A DNA stretch of 64,000 nucleotides from Hydrotalea flava (GTDB lineage: Bacteria > Bacteroidota > Bacteroidia > Chitinophagales > Chitinophagaceae), in assembly GCF_001623405.1 (NCBI RefSeq), contig NZ_LUHG01000087.1, forward strand, positions 1-64,000. The letters run 5' to 3'. Position numbers and translations under genes: made by a program. Numbering within the stretch: the first letter of the stretch is position 1; each line of letters opens with the position of its first letter. The notes under the pieces were generated by a model that made no database searches, was not told the origin of the DNA, and worked only from the letters and a program-made list of their open reading frames with translations. Positions 1 through 8,723 of the stretch are shown piece by piece.

Positions 1-501
1 ACCATATACTTTTATAGTTCCTTTTAATTGGTTGGAGGCTATTAATTTTTGTATTTCTATTCCGGCAGCTACTGAGGCCGTGCCAAATAAATGATGCCCG
101 CAGCCATGCCCCGCTGCCTGTCCGGCAACCGGCTCTTTTTCAGGAACAGCCTGTTGAGATAAACCGGGTAAGGCATCAAATTCAGCCAATATACCAATCA
201 CCGGCTGACCGCTACCATAGGTAGCCACAAAAGCAGTGGGAATATCGGCCACTCCGTTTTCAACAGAAAAGCCTGCATTTTTAAGTTGTTCTTGCAGCAG
301 TGCTGAACTCTTTACTTCTTTATAGCCAACTTCTGCAAAGTTCCAAATTTGTAAGGCTACATTTTTGTAGGTGTTGTACTGGCTTTGCAAATCGGCCATG
401 GCAGTTTGTTTGAGTGCATTGGGTTTTTGCGGTGTTTGAGCAAATGGAGCAGACAGCCATAGCAGGCTGTTAGCAAGCAACAGAACAATAAATTTTCTCA
501 T
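1..501 (-). CDS. M20 family metallo-amidohydrolase, N-terminal part (cut by window edge)
   Basis: Reading down from the ATG at 501, the protein starts with a Sec signal peptide (basic MRKF, then a hydrophobic stretch ending APFAQ) and continues open to the window edge, 167 codons. It carries the M20/AbgB-type metal-site signature GHGCGHHLFG, preceded by a LAEFDALPG segment typical of amidohydrolases that cleave N-acyl or aminobenzoyl-glutamate amides using two metal ions. The signal peptide places it in the periplasm, which is common for Bacteroidota members of the family. The dimerisation domain and the rest of the catalytic domain lie outside the window, so the substrate cannot be inferred. 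Confidence 0.88.
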   Translation of the reverse strand, partial: MRKFIVLLLANSLLWLSAPFAQTPQKPNALKQTAMADLQSQYNTYKNVALQIWNFAEVGYKEVKSSALLQEQLKNAGFSVENGVADIPTAFVATYGSGQPVIGILAEFDALPGLSQQAVPEKEPVAGQAAGHGCGHHLFGTASVAAGIEIQKLIASNQLKGTIKVYG

Positions 502-555
502 AAGTAGTTGGTTTTGGTTGTAAAAAAATGGAAATGTGCTAATAAAAATATCGAT

Positions 556-1374
556 TTATACAAATAAATCGTTGAAAAGTGTGGCACCTGGTACCACAGC
601 ATATTTATCTAAATTAGTGATGCCTTCTGCTGCCAATACTGCTTCATCAATAAAGGTATTGCCTGTGCAGTCGTTTGATTTTTTTTGCAGGATGATAGCA
701 GCAGCATCGGCCAGGATTTGTGGCGTTCGGCTTTGGTTAGCCAACGCAACGCCGCCCAATAAATTACGTACCGCAGCCGTATCGATGGTGGTTCTTGGCC
801 ACAAAGCATTGGATGCAATACCCAGCTCTTTAAACTCATGTGCCCAAGCAATGGCCATCATACTCATATTGTATTTGGTAATTGTGTAGGCAATATGGGG
901 GGCCAACCATTTGGGTTGCATATTCAATGGTGGCGATAAGGTTAAGATATGCGGATTAGACGCTTTTGTTAAATAAGGAACACAGGCCTGTGTAACTAAA
1001 AAAGTGCCCCTTACATTAATGCTGTGCATTAAGTCGAAGCGCTTGGGTTCGGTGGAAAGTGTATCTGTTAATTGGATGGCAGAAGCATTATTGATCAGAA
1101 TATCAATACCACCAAATGCATCCACCGCTTTTTGTACAGCCACTTGAATTTGTTCTTCAAAACGAATATCGGTTTGCACCGGCATTGCCTTAGCTCCAAC
1201 AGCTTCCACTTCTTGTGCGGCAGAAAAAATGGTACCTCCTAATTTTGGATTTTCTTCCGTGCTTTTCGCGGCAATTACAATATTGGCGCCTTGTTTTGCC
1301 AGTTCTAACGCTATGGCCTTGCCGATGCCTCTGCTGGCACCGGTAATGAATACGGTTTTATTTTGAAATAGCAT
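556..1374 (-). CDS. SDR family NAD(P)-dependent oxidoreductase (HSDL2-like)
   Basis: A 272-residue classical short-chain dehydrogenase. The Rossmann motif TGASRGIG is at about residues 11-18, the NNAS motif at about 95, the catalytic Ser in TLSPP at about 145, and the Tyr/Lys pair in YTITK at about 162-166. Overall spacing and the C-terminal extension resemble the HSDL2-like group, whose substrates are poorly defined (fatty-acid or isoprenoid related). It lies 55 nt downstream of the M20 gene on the same strand and may be co-transcribed with it. It acts in the cytoplasm on an unknown alcohol or ketone. Confidence 0.88.
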   Translation of the reverse strand: MLFQNKTVFITGASRGIGKAIALELAKQGANIVIAAKSTEENPKLGGTIFSAAQEVEAVGAKAMPVQTDIRFEEQIQVAVQKAVDAFGGIDILINNASAIQLTDTLSTEPKRFDLMHSINVRGTFLVTQACVPYLTKASNPHILTLSPPLNMQPKWLAPHIAYTITKYNMSMMAIAWAHEFKELGIASNALWPRTTIDTAAVRNLLGGVALANQSRTPQILADAAAIILQKKSNDCTGNTFIDEAVLAAEGITNLDKYAVVPGATLFNDLFV

Positions 1375-1482
1375 ATCCTGTTCATTTAATCAAACAAGAT
1401 AGCATAATTGCAGGAAGAAAAAAGAAGGAAGACCAATAATTTTATCCCTGATGTTTCAAGAAGATTCAGGTATTACAGCCTA

Positions 1483-2058
1483 TTACCAGCCCAAAAATTG
1501 CCGGATGGCTGTTTCTGCTTGCAAACAGGCCTGCTCTAATTCTCTGTTTACAATTTCTATATTAAAATGGTGCTTAAAAGAAATTTCGTAACTGGCTTTA
1601 CTCATACGGGTAGCAATACTTTCCGGGGTTTCTGTTCCCCGGCTTTCTAATCTTTTTTTCAATTCATCCAAACTGGGCGCTTCAATAAAAATGGACAAGG
1701 TATTGTTGGGGTATTGCTGTTGTACATGAATGGCGCCTTTCACATCAATATCCAAAACCGGCACTTTACCTTCCTGCCAAATTCTTTCTATTTCAGCGTG
1801 CAGGGTGCCATAATATTTTCCTTCATATACCATTTCCCATTCAATAAATTCATTTGCTTTTATTTTTTCCTGAAAATCGTTGATAGAAATAAAATAATAA
1901 TCTTTTCCGTCCTGCTCATTGCTTCGAGGGGAACGGGTAGTAGCGGAAATAGAAAATGCTAACTTGGGATATTTTGCTAAAAGATATCGGGTAATAGAAG
2001 TTTTACCTGCACCTGATGGCGCCGTGATGATGATGATTTTTTTTTCCGTTGATTCCAT
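1483..2058 (-). CDS. gmk: Guanylate kinase
   Basis: This enzyme phosphorylates GMP to GDP with ATP. The P-loop APSGAGKTS is close to the N-terminus, followed by the GMP-binding segment TTRSPRSNEQDGKDYYF and the conserved EWEMVYEGKYYGT region; the length of 191 residues fits the family. The reading frame extends two codons further to a TTG at 2064, but the ATG at 2058 gives the normal start (MESTEKKIII). It is an essential nucleotide-metabolism gene and the last intact gene before the decayed patch at 2.1-3.7 kb. Confidence 0.95.
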   Translation of the reverse strand: MESTEKKIIIITAPSGAGKTSITRYLLAKYPKLAFSISATTRSPRSNEQDGKDYYFISINDFQEKIKANEFIEWEMVYEGKYYGTLHAEIERIWQEGKVPVLDIDVKGAIHVQQQYPNNTLSIFIEAPSLDELKKRLESRGTETPESIATRMSKASYEISFKHHFNIEIVNRELEQACLQAETAIRQFLGW

Positions 2059-2094
2059 TTGCAAATAAAAGAAGAAAAAATGGAGTGGCGTAAT

Positions 2095-2396
2095 TCAGAT
2101 TTGATGCATTTCGGTAGAAACCATAAGTTTCCATTTATCGGTTGATAAATACGATAGCTTACCAGCATTACATTAAAAAAACATATCGCGTCGGCCATTT
2201 CTGTTCAAATCAATAGTAACCCCGATTTATTGGCCTGAATGGAATAGTCCTGTAATGAGAAATACTGCATGGTGGGTGCAGCAGGAGAGGAGGGTGCAGG
2301 TGGCACGGGAGAAACGGGTTTTTTCTGACTTGCGGTGGGAAATACCATCAAAAATAACCCAACAAAAAGGCTTTTGTTGTTGTTTAAATTGCTCAT
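2095..2396 (-). pseudogene. Degraded secreted-protein gene, paralogue of the next one upstream
   Basis: The ATG at 2396 opens a signal-peptide-like start followed by a Pro-rich linker, but this frame stops at 2205. Switching between two frames restores a continuous match to the neighbouring gene: DYSIQANKSG, then VTIDLNRNGRRDMFF in the second frame, then NVMLVS back in the first, then STDKWKLMVSTE in the second, ending at a TGA at 2095-2097. The neighbour reads VYDLNMAGRIDIAFNVMLLS and NKWQFMAVTD at the matching places. This is a tandem duplicate with at least three frameshifts. Function unknown. Confidence 0.6.
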
Positions 2397-2420
2397 TTGA
2401 AAAATTTGAAGATTTGTAGA

Positions 2421-3022
2421 TTATATGCCGGCAACAACAGCAGTATCCGCTTGTTTGCTGATAGCAAAACGGTGTGAAATGATTTGTTCATTGGCATGGT
2501 CTTCCGTTAACTCTATCCAGCCATCATATTTTTTATTGTCTTTCATTATCTGAAAAGGCAAATACTTTTTATTGACATTCAACCAATTGCTTTCCCAATA
2601 ATCAGGAATGGCCATGCTAACAACTTTTTGTATCCATACAACATTGGAGGCGCCATACCATTGATATCCGGCAAAGCCCTCTCTTATAATAATGGTTGCT
2701 CTGTCAGCAACCGGCGTTGTTTCGTTTGTATCAACCAGTAATGCCGTATATATATCCGTAACAGCCATAAACTGCCACTTGTTTTGTTGTTGTATTGGAT
2801 CGCTTAACAACATTACGTTAAATGCAATGTCTATTCTTCCGGCCATATTCAAATCATATACCAATGCAGGCTGTTGAGCTTTCACCACAGCATTATTTAG
2901 GTTAACATAGTTCATTGGTGAATGGTAACGGCTTGCTGCAGGCAACAAATAGCATTGCTGTAATTGCGGCATACATTAATTTATGGAAAATAATTATTAT
3001 TTTTGTTGTATGCTTTGTTCAT
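2421..3022 (-). pseudogene. Lipoprotein gene of unknown function, frameshifted near its 5' end
   Basis: The long open part (2421-2972, ATG at 2972) lacks a signal. A lipoprotein signal with lipobox MLFVACSKP sits just upstream in another frame (about 2907-2976) and runs into the coding frame at SPMNYVNLNN. A one-base shift near 2910-2925 would join them. A further shift in the A-rich stretch near 3003 would join a basic start (MNKAYNK from the ATG at 3022) to the hydrophobic core. The mature part ends in EQIISHRFAIS, as in several Bacteroidota lipoproteins. Either the gene is decaying or the assembly has indels. The broken paralogue lies directly downstream. Confidence 0.55.
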
Positions 3023-3095
3023 TTCATTTTTAAAATGATACTGATTGCAAAGCTGCCACTTGAACGGACTATAAATGTTGGTATTTGCCATGATT

Positions 3096-3719
3096 TTAAA
3101 TTTTGTAGCCGTTCAATATTTTACTGAAATTGGTAGCATCCATGCCCAGATAAGAAGCCAGATATTTATGTGGAGCATAATTTAACAAATGTGCATTTCT
3201 CTCCATTAAGGCTTTAAACTTTTCTTCGTTACTATAGCATTGTAATTCTACTTGCCGAAATAAAGTATCATGTAAAGCCTTTGACTTTGTTAACAACTGC
3301 TGTATACATGGGTATTTTGCAATTAACTGCTGCACACGCTCATGATGTATGCGTAAAAAATGACTGGCAGTAATGGTTTCAAAAAAATAATAACCGGGAT
3401 TTTGAAATAAAAAAGCTATCGGCCATTCCGCTAAAAGAAAATGGGTAACTAACTACAGTGTACTTTCTTTACCAGACTCTGTTAAATAACATATTCTTTG
3501 TAAGCCTTCCGTAACAAAATACAGGTAACACTCCGTTTTGCCTGCAACCGTAAGCATGGTTTTGCACCTAACACTAATTGGCTGAAATGCCTCTGCGAAA
3601 GCATGCAAGGCCGATTCATGTAAATAATGAAGGAAGGCCTGTATATGAATAATAAATGTTGCATTGCAGGGTTCAACATAGCTATGAATGAAAAAAATTA
3701 TTGCAAGTGCAAAATTCAT
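3096..3719 (-). pseudogene. Crp/Fnr family transcription regulator broken by an in-frame TAG
   Basis: Two open pieces lie in the same frame, separated only by one TAG at 3453-3455. The first holds the cyclic-nucleotide-binding-like beta barrel (QPISVRCKTMLTVAGKTECY, then LYFVTEGLQR). The second holds the rest of the barrel, the dimer helix and the HTH (YKxLASYLGMDATNFSKIL type). Read through the TAG, the product is about 207 residues, normal for the family. The stop falls where homologues often carry an aromatic residue (TESGKESTL-stop-LVTHF), so TGG to TAG is a plausible lesion. The first about 26 residues are hydrophobic and atypical. Confidence 0.72.
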
Positions 3720-3979
3720 CAGCGTTAAACAATATGCAAATCACAACATTGTTGAACGGTAAAATTCAATATATCTGAAGTATTTGAATGTATTAAAAAC
3801 TAAATATATGAATTGTTTCCATTTTTATTAACATTTACTAATACTGTAGTGTGAAGGTTCTTATAAAAAAGTGTATCATTTCCGAACACTTTGTATATAT
3901 CATAAAAAACAGCGCAACAAATTGCTGCGCCGGTGTGGGGGATAAAAAGAACAATTTATATTCAGTTAGAAACGCATAA

Positions 3980-4951
3980 CTACCATTTTTCTAAACCCAA
4001 TAATTTTTTTCCCAATGCATTTAATTGTGCTGTTCCATAACGGGTTTGTTCCCATTTTCGCGGATCACCTGGAAAAGCATATCCCTCCGGAGCAATGCGA
4101 TTTTTCCAGGAATCAACACGCCAGTTTTTTAATGCTTCATTTTCTTCTTCGGCAGGCATCATGGAAATATATTGTGCGATGCGCACTTTATTTTTACTAT
4201 TATTGGGCCTGATGCCATGCGGTTGCAAGCTGTTAAAGATGAGCAAATCACCTGCCCCCATTTTTACCTTCACCAATTCAAATCCCGTTATATCCGGTTT
4301 AAAATGATCACGGTTGGCTGGTTGTGTGGTTTTCCAGGTATCATAAGTTCTAAATAATTCCGGAACACATTGAAAACCACCCATCTCTTCATCTGTTTGA
4401 TCGGCCAATGCCAGTACACCCTGCACATTTACCGGTTTTGTTTCCGGATCATAATCCCAATGAATAAAGCCTTTGTATTCAAAACCTGGCCTAATGGGGA
4501 AATTTAAATTCGCCCGATCAATGGTTACCCATAATTTTTCCGTTCCCCAAATATCTACAAATGCATCATATACACGCTGTGTCATACGGTTATTCCATAA
4601 ATGTTGGTGGTTATATACTTCCACCATACCGGTATTAATGAGTTCTTTCATTTGCATGTCGGCGCGGGGTGCCGAATACCAGGTTGCAGGGTTATTGGGA
4701 TCTTTTTCTTCAAACTCCCATAAAAACTGAGCTGTTGCTAAAGCCTGTTCTCGCGGTACGGCATTTTTAATAACAATATAACCATTGCTTATCCAAAACT
4801 GCCAGTCTTCCTCACTAAGTACGCGTAATGATTTACCATTGCTTCTGTCGTTCAGTTTATGTTGACTTGATTTTGTTACAGAAGGGTTCCCGGGAATATC
4901 TTTATGTGCGTTTGTGGGCACCATTACTGCTGCCATTGTTTTTTCCTGCAT
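3980..4951 (-). CDS. Phytanoyl-CoA dioxygenase (PhyH) family protein
   Basis: A 323-residue Fe(II)/2-oxoglutarate-dependent oxygenase of the PhyH group. The iron ligands are visible as HWD in GFIHWDYDP at about residue 162 and the distal His in LQPHGIRPNN at about 243, followed by an Arg (KVRIAQY) suited to bind 2-oxoglutarate. The N-terminal 40 residues are polar and may be partly non-coding; Met6 or Met10 are possible starts. The gene is divergent from the AraC-type regulator at 5151 across a 199-bp gap, which suggests the regulator controls it. The substrate is unknown; family members hydroxylate small molecules and lipids. Confidence 0.85.
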   Translation of the reverse strand: MQEKTMAAVMVPTNAHKDIPGNPSVTKSSQHKLNDRSNGKSLRVLSEEDWQFWISNGYIVIKNAVPREQALATAQFLWEFEEKDPNNPATWYSAPRADMQMKELINTGMVEVYNHQHLWNNRMTQRVYDAFVDIWGTEKLWVTIDRANLNFPIRPGFEYKGFIHWDYDPETKPVNVQGVLALADQTDEEMGGFQCVPELFRTYDTWKTTQPANRDHFKPDITGFELVKVKMGAGDLLIFNSLQPHGIRPNNSKNKVRIAQYISMMPAEEENEALKNWRVDSWKNRIAPEGYAFPGDPRKWEQTRYGTAQLNALGKKLLGLEKW

Positions 4952-5150
4952 ACGTAAAAAATTTTTACAATGAATGAATCATTTTTTAAGTGAATAAACG
5001 GTATAAAGTAGTAAACCCCTCAGCAACCGTTATTTTCATGCAATAAAAGTACAAGTGCAGAAGTAGGGTTACAAATAGCCCATTGGCCAATTTATATGCT
5101 ATATTGATATTTTTTTTGATAAATTACAGTTTGTTTACAAATACAGCACC

Positions 5151-5999
5151 ATGCGGGCTAAAAGAGAAAACTGCGAACCCGGCCCTGACAGTTCATTCCG
5201 GATTTTGCAGAATCCTAATTTAAATGATATTTTTTACTGGCATTTTCATCCGGAATATGAAATTGTATATGTAGAATCACCTAAGGGTTTAAGGCATATA
5301 GGTAATCATATTTCCAATTATGAAGGCAGTGACCTGGCATTGATTGGTCCCAATATACCACACCTCAATTTTGATTATGGTGTTAAAAACAAAGTAGAAA
5401 CCGTTGTTATTCAAATGCGGGAAGATTTTTTGGGGAATGGAATAATTTCTATTTCGGAATTTGGTGCTATTAGAACTCTGCTTGAGCTGGCAAAGGAAGG
5501 TCTGGTTTTTTATGGCGATACAAAATTGAAGGCAGGAACGCTTTTAAAAGAAATACGAACATTACCAAATTTTGAAAAATTAATCCGGTTATTGCAGGTA
5601 CTTCAACTTTTAGCAAATAGTGATGAAAAAGAAACGCTGAATGTAAAACCCGTATCTGTTTCAGTATTACAAAAAGAAAATGAACGCTTGCAGCAGGTTT
5701 ATCAATTTATTGAATTACACTATCAGCAATCGATTGACGTAAAGGATGTAGCCAGGCTGTGTAGTTTAACTACTGCAGCGTTTTGCAGATATTTTAAAAA
5801 AGCAACACATTTCACTTTTACTGAATTTCTTAACCAATACCGCATCAATCAGGCAAAAAAATTATTGCTGTATCATCAAAATATTACCAATGTTTGTTTT
5901 GAGTGTGGCTTTGGCAATATTTCACATTTCAATAAAACCTTCAAAGCAGTTACCGGAGTAACCCCTTCTGTTTTCAGAAAGCATTATTTAAACAGCTAA
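5151..5999 (+). CDS. AraC family transcriptional regulator with cupin sensor domain
   Basis: 282 residues. The N-terminal half is a cupin-like ligand domain (FYWHFHPEYEIVYVESPKG at about 27-46, and GPNIPHLNF). The C-terminal 100 residues hold the two AraC helix-turn-helix motifs (DVARLCSLTTAAFCRYFKK and CFECGFGNISHFNKTFKAV, followed by GVTPSVFRK). It is divergent from the PhyH-type oxygenase gene and shares its promoter region, so it probably regulates that gene. It ends 37 nt from the convergent molybdenum-cofactor cluster. Confidence 0.9.
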   Translation: MRAKRENCEPGPDSSFRILQNPNLNDIFYWHFHPEYEIVYVESPKGLRHIGNHISNYEGSDLALIGPNIPHLNFDYGVKNKVETVVIQMREDFLGNGIISISEFGAIRTLLELAKEGLVFYGDTKLKAGTLLKEIRTLPNFEKLIRLLQVLQLLANSDEKETLNVKPVSVSVLQKENERLQQVYQFIELHYQQSIDVKDVARLCSLTTAAFCRYFKKATHFTFTEFLNQYRINQAKKLLLYHQNITNVCFECGFGNISHFNKTFKAVTGVTPSVFRKHYLNS

Positions 6000-6035
6000 C
6001 ATTAAAGCAAGCACTACATTTAATAATGCTGCAAA

Positions 6036-6944
6036 TTAATGTGGCTGATTGTTTTTTATTTCCAAAGCATGCAATACTGCCGGAAACAAAGCTTCCATGT
6101 ATTCTGTTGCACCTCCGGTAGAGCCGGGTAGTGTTAATACCAAAGTGTTTTTAATAAAACCGGCAACACTTCTCGACAGCATGGCATAAGGCATTCGTTC
6201 CTGACCATAACGGCGGGCTTCTTCCATAATGCCCGGCAGTTCCATATCTAATAATGGACGAACAGCATCAGGTGTTATATCTCTTTCTGAAACACCGGTG
6301 CCTCCAACAAAAAACAATAATTGAATTTCATCAATGGCATACCGTTGTATTTGTTCCTGAATGTATGAATGCTCATCGGGAATAATACCATAATGCACCG
6401 TTTGTATATTGTAAGACTTTAGTATTTCTACCACTGCCAAACCGGCCTTATCTGTTGCTTTTTGCTGAAAGATACTGTCAGAGCAAACAATAACTACTGC
6501 TTGTAGGGTTGGGGTATCCAAATTTTTCCGATCAGATTTTCCACCTTTTTTTGAAAGCAGGCGTATGTTTTGAATTTCAATATGTGAATCAATTGGCTTA
6601 AGCATATCATACAAAGTTAATGCAGCAACAGAAGCGCCATGCATGGCTTCTACTTCAACACCGGTTTTATAAATGGTATGCACTTCAACAATGATTTCTA
6701 CCGATAATTCCCGGATAGTAAAACGAACATCGGCAAATTCAACTGGTAATGGATGGCAATCCGGAATTACCTCGCTGGTTTTTTTGATAGCAAATAATGC
6801 GGCTACTTTGGCGAATGAAAACACATCTCCCTTGGGCACTCTTTTTTCCTGAATGGCTACGATGGTTTCAGGAGCAGATGTTTTTACGTTTGCAACAGCA
6901 ATGGCTGTACGTAAGCTGTTTGATTTATGGGTGATGTTGACCAT
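6036..6944 (-). CDS. moaCB: Bifunctional MoaC-MogA/MoaB molybdenum cofactor protein
   Basis: A 302-residue fusion. Residues 1-150 are MoaC (cyclic pyranopterin monophosphate synthase): KKTSEVIPDCHPLP, GVEVEAMHGASVAALTLYDM with the catalytic Asp/Lys of YDMLK, and KKGGKSD. Residues 155-295 are the MogA/MoaB molybdopterin adenylyltransferase fold: IVCSDSI, FVGGTGVSERDITPDAV, LPGIMEEARRYG and LPGSTGGATE. It therefore supplies an early and a late step of cofactor synthesis. It is the last gene of the cluster, one base downstream of moaE. MoaCB fusions are known in other bacteria. Confidence 0.93.
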   Translation of the reverse strand: MVNITHKSNSLRTAIAVANVKTSAPETIVAIQEKRVPKGDVFSFAKVAALFAIKKTSEVIPDCHPLPVEFADVRFTIRELSVEIIVEVHTIYKTGVEVEAMHGASVAALTLYDMLKPIDSHIEIQNIRLLSKKGGKSDRKNLDTPTLQAVVIVCSDSIFQQKATDKAGLAVVEILKSYNIQTVHYGIIPDEHSYIQEQIQRYAIDEIQLLFFVGGTGVSERDITPDAVRPLLDMELPGIMEEARRYGQERMPYAMLSRSVAGFIKNTLVLTLPGSTGGATEYMEALFPAVLHALEIKNNQPH

Positions 6945-6945
6945 A

Positions 6946-7389
6946 TTAATGATTTTCTTTCCAAACAGTATTTTGATTATTCAAAATTTCTTTACCCCAA
7001 ATAGGTAATTGAAATTTAATGGCTTCAACCAATTCTTCACAGGCTGCAATAGATGCTTTACGATGTGTTGATGAAACAAATACAAATAAACTGATTTTGC
7101 CTGCCGGAACTACGCCTAAACTGTGATACACGTGCATACATGTAAGTTCGTATTTTTTAAATAACTCTTCTCTTATATCATGCATTTGCTGCAGAGCCAT
7201 TTCTTTGTAAGTGGTATATTCTATTGCCTGCACCCTTCCTCCTTCTTTTTCATCGGCCCGTACCTGACCTAAAAATATGCTGTGTGCGCCAATATTTTTT
7301 TGGGTGGCGTGTTGTGCAATGCTATTGGCAATTTTTTGCGGAGCAATGGCGCCTTCCACAAATATATTTTTAATACTTTTTGTTTTCAT
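6946..7389 (-). CDS. moaE: Molybdopterin synthase catalytic (large) subunit MoaE
   Basis: 147 residues. MoaE pairs with MoaD to insert two sulfurs into cyclic pyranopterin monophosphate, making molybdopterin. Diagnostic parts: IFLGQVRADEKEGGRV, IEYTTYKEMA, YHSLGVVPAGKISLFVFVSS and the active-site segment LPIWGKEIL. The first lysine of the usual PxWKKE is a Gly here, while the second Lys is kept. The gene lies between the MoeB-like enzyme (3 nt away) and moaCB (1 nt away), in a tightly packed operon. Confidence 0.94.
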   Translation of the reverse strand: MKTKSIKNIFVEGAIAPQKIANSIAQHATQKNIGAHSIFLGQVRADEKEGGRVQAIEYTTYKEMALQQMHDIREELFKKYELTCMHVYHSLGVVPAGKISLFVFVSSTHRKASIAACEELVEAIKFQLPIWGKEILNNQNTVWKENH

Positions 7390-7392
7390 ATA

Positions 7393-8478
7393 CTACTGAT
7401 TAAAATAGGCAGTTAATCCACCTTTTAAACTATATACTTTTTGTTGGGTGTGCTGTTGTAACTGTGCTGCTGCATACACGCTTCTAATTCCATGCTGACA
7501 AATTACACAAATATCTTTATGTAAGGGTAGTTCATAATTGGCGGAAGCGAGTTGAGACGCCGGCAACTGCAAGTCAGCAAAATGAATAGCGGGTTCTTCA
7601 TGATATTCACGAACATCAATTACAAAAAGTTGATTTTCTTTTTGCCTTTTTTTAAATTCAGGAATACTGATTTCAGGAATAGCTGTTTCAGTGGCACAAT
7701 GCAATGCATAATCCATGGCTTCAAAAGTAGAACGGTCAATTACAGTAAGCGCCTTATTTTTCAACAATTCAATTTCATAAACCACAGCATTCAAAACATG
7801 GTAGGTAAATAATCTGCCATCTAACAAACTGCCTAATTCTGTTATTAATTTAACAGCTTCTGTAGCCTGCATGGTACCAATCATTCCCGGCAACATACCC
7901 AGTACTCCGGCTTCTTCGCAGGATTTAATTTCATCTGCTGCCGGTGGCACAGGAAAAACATCCCGATACTGAATATTTTTCCCATTATTTTTTGTGTAAT
8001 TGAAAACCGTCAACTGCCCTTCATACACGGAAACAGCACCGTATATCAAAGGAATATTTAAAAGAGCACAGGCATCATTCAACATATATTTTGCAGAAAA
8101 ATTATCGGTAGCATCTATCACTATATCATACCCTGTCAGGATTTGTAGTGCATTGTGATTATTGATGTGAAAGGGGTATACCGTTATGTGTGTTTCAGGG
8201 TTCAATGCCTGCATTTTTGCTGCTGCAACGGTTACCTTTTTTTCACCCACTTCAGAAGTATTAAATAAAGTTTGACGATGCAGATTATGCAATTGTATGG
8301 TATCCCCATCTATGATACCTATTTCTCCAACACCTGCGCCCACCAGATATTGCAAGGCAGGACAACCCAATGCACCGATTCCCACAATCAAGATTTTTGC
8401 CTGATACAGCTTTTGTTGTGCTGCCAAGCCAAAACCAGGCAATATCATTTGCCTGCTATATCGTTTTTGTTCAAACAT
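7393..8478 (-). CDS. moeB: MoeB/ThiF-type adenylyltransferase with C-terminal rhodanese domain
   Basis: 361 residues. The E1-like domain (about 1-245) has the ATP site VGIGALGCPALQYLVGAGVG, IDGDTIQLHNLHRQ and the cysteine segment CEEAGVLGMLPGMIG. It adenylates the MoaD C-terminal Gly-Gly. The zinc Cys pair of E. coli MoeB (YRCLF) is replaced by YRDVF, as in other fused homologues. A rhodanese domain (about 270-361) carries the loop cysteine in ICQHGIRS and can carry the sulfur. The gene is 2 nt from moaD, which fixes its partner. A role in thiamine synthesis is less likely from the context. Confidence 0.9.
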   Translation of the reverse strand: MFEQKRYSRQMILPGFGLAAQQKLYQAKILIVGIGALGCPALQYLVGAGVGEIGIIDGDTIQLHNLHRQTLFNTSEVGEKKVTVAAAKMQALNPETHITVYPFHINNHNALQILTGYDIVIDATDNFSAKYMLNDACALLNIPLIYGAVSVYEGQLTVFNYTKNNGKNIQYRDVFPVPPAADEIKSCEEAGVLGMLPGMIGTMQATEAVKLITELGSLLDGRLFTYHVLNAVVYEIELLKNKALTVIDRSTFEAMDYALHCATETAIPEISIPEFKKRQKENQLFVIDVREYHEEPAIHFADLQLPASQLASANYELPLHKDICVICQHGIRSVYAAAQLQQHTQQKVYSLKGGLTAYFNQ

Positions 8479-8480
8479 AT

Positions 8481-8708
8481 TTATCCTCCTGAAAATGGTG
8501 GCATCAATGCTACCGTATCTCCCTGGTTTAAAATTGTATTTTCCTGCACCATTTTACCATTTACCGCTATAAAATATTTTGCTGTTTGCAATGGCTGGTA
8601 TTTTTTTTCCAGCAACTGTTTTAATGTTGCTGTATCAGCAACGCCCTCTATCAATTCTTTAGGCTGCCGGGTAATATCGATGAGATTGCCAAAAAATAGT
8701 ATTTCCAT
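8481..8708 (-). CDS. moaD: Molybdopterin synthase sulfur carrier subunit MoaD
   Basis: A 75-residue ubiquitin-like protein ending in PPFSGG; the terminal Gly-Gly is adenylated and thiocarboxylated before sulfur donation to molybdopterin precursor. Length, the segment IAVNGKMV and the C-terminus are typical of MoaD/ThiS. The position between moeB and a TauE-type permease, inside the molybdenum-cofactor operon with moaE nearby, identifies it as MoaD rather than ThiS. Confidence 0.92.
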   Translation of the reverse strand: MEILFFGNLIDITRQPKELIEGVADTATLKQLLEKKYQPLQTAKYFIAVNGKMVQENTILNQGDTVALMPPFSGG

Positions 8709-8723
8709 TTTTTAATCTATTGA

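Noticed and set aside
1977-2198. 73-residue minus-strand ORF as an independent gene
   Set aside because: Its first part is a frame-shifted piece of the degraded lipoprotein paralogue and the rest overlaps gmk.
6946-7389. MoaE thought inactive because the usual PxWKKE reads PIWGKE
   Set aside because: The second Lys and the rest of the site are kept, and I recall this variant from other Bacteroidota MoaE proteins.
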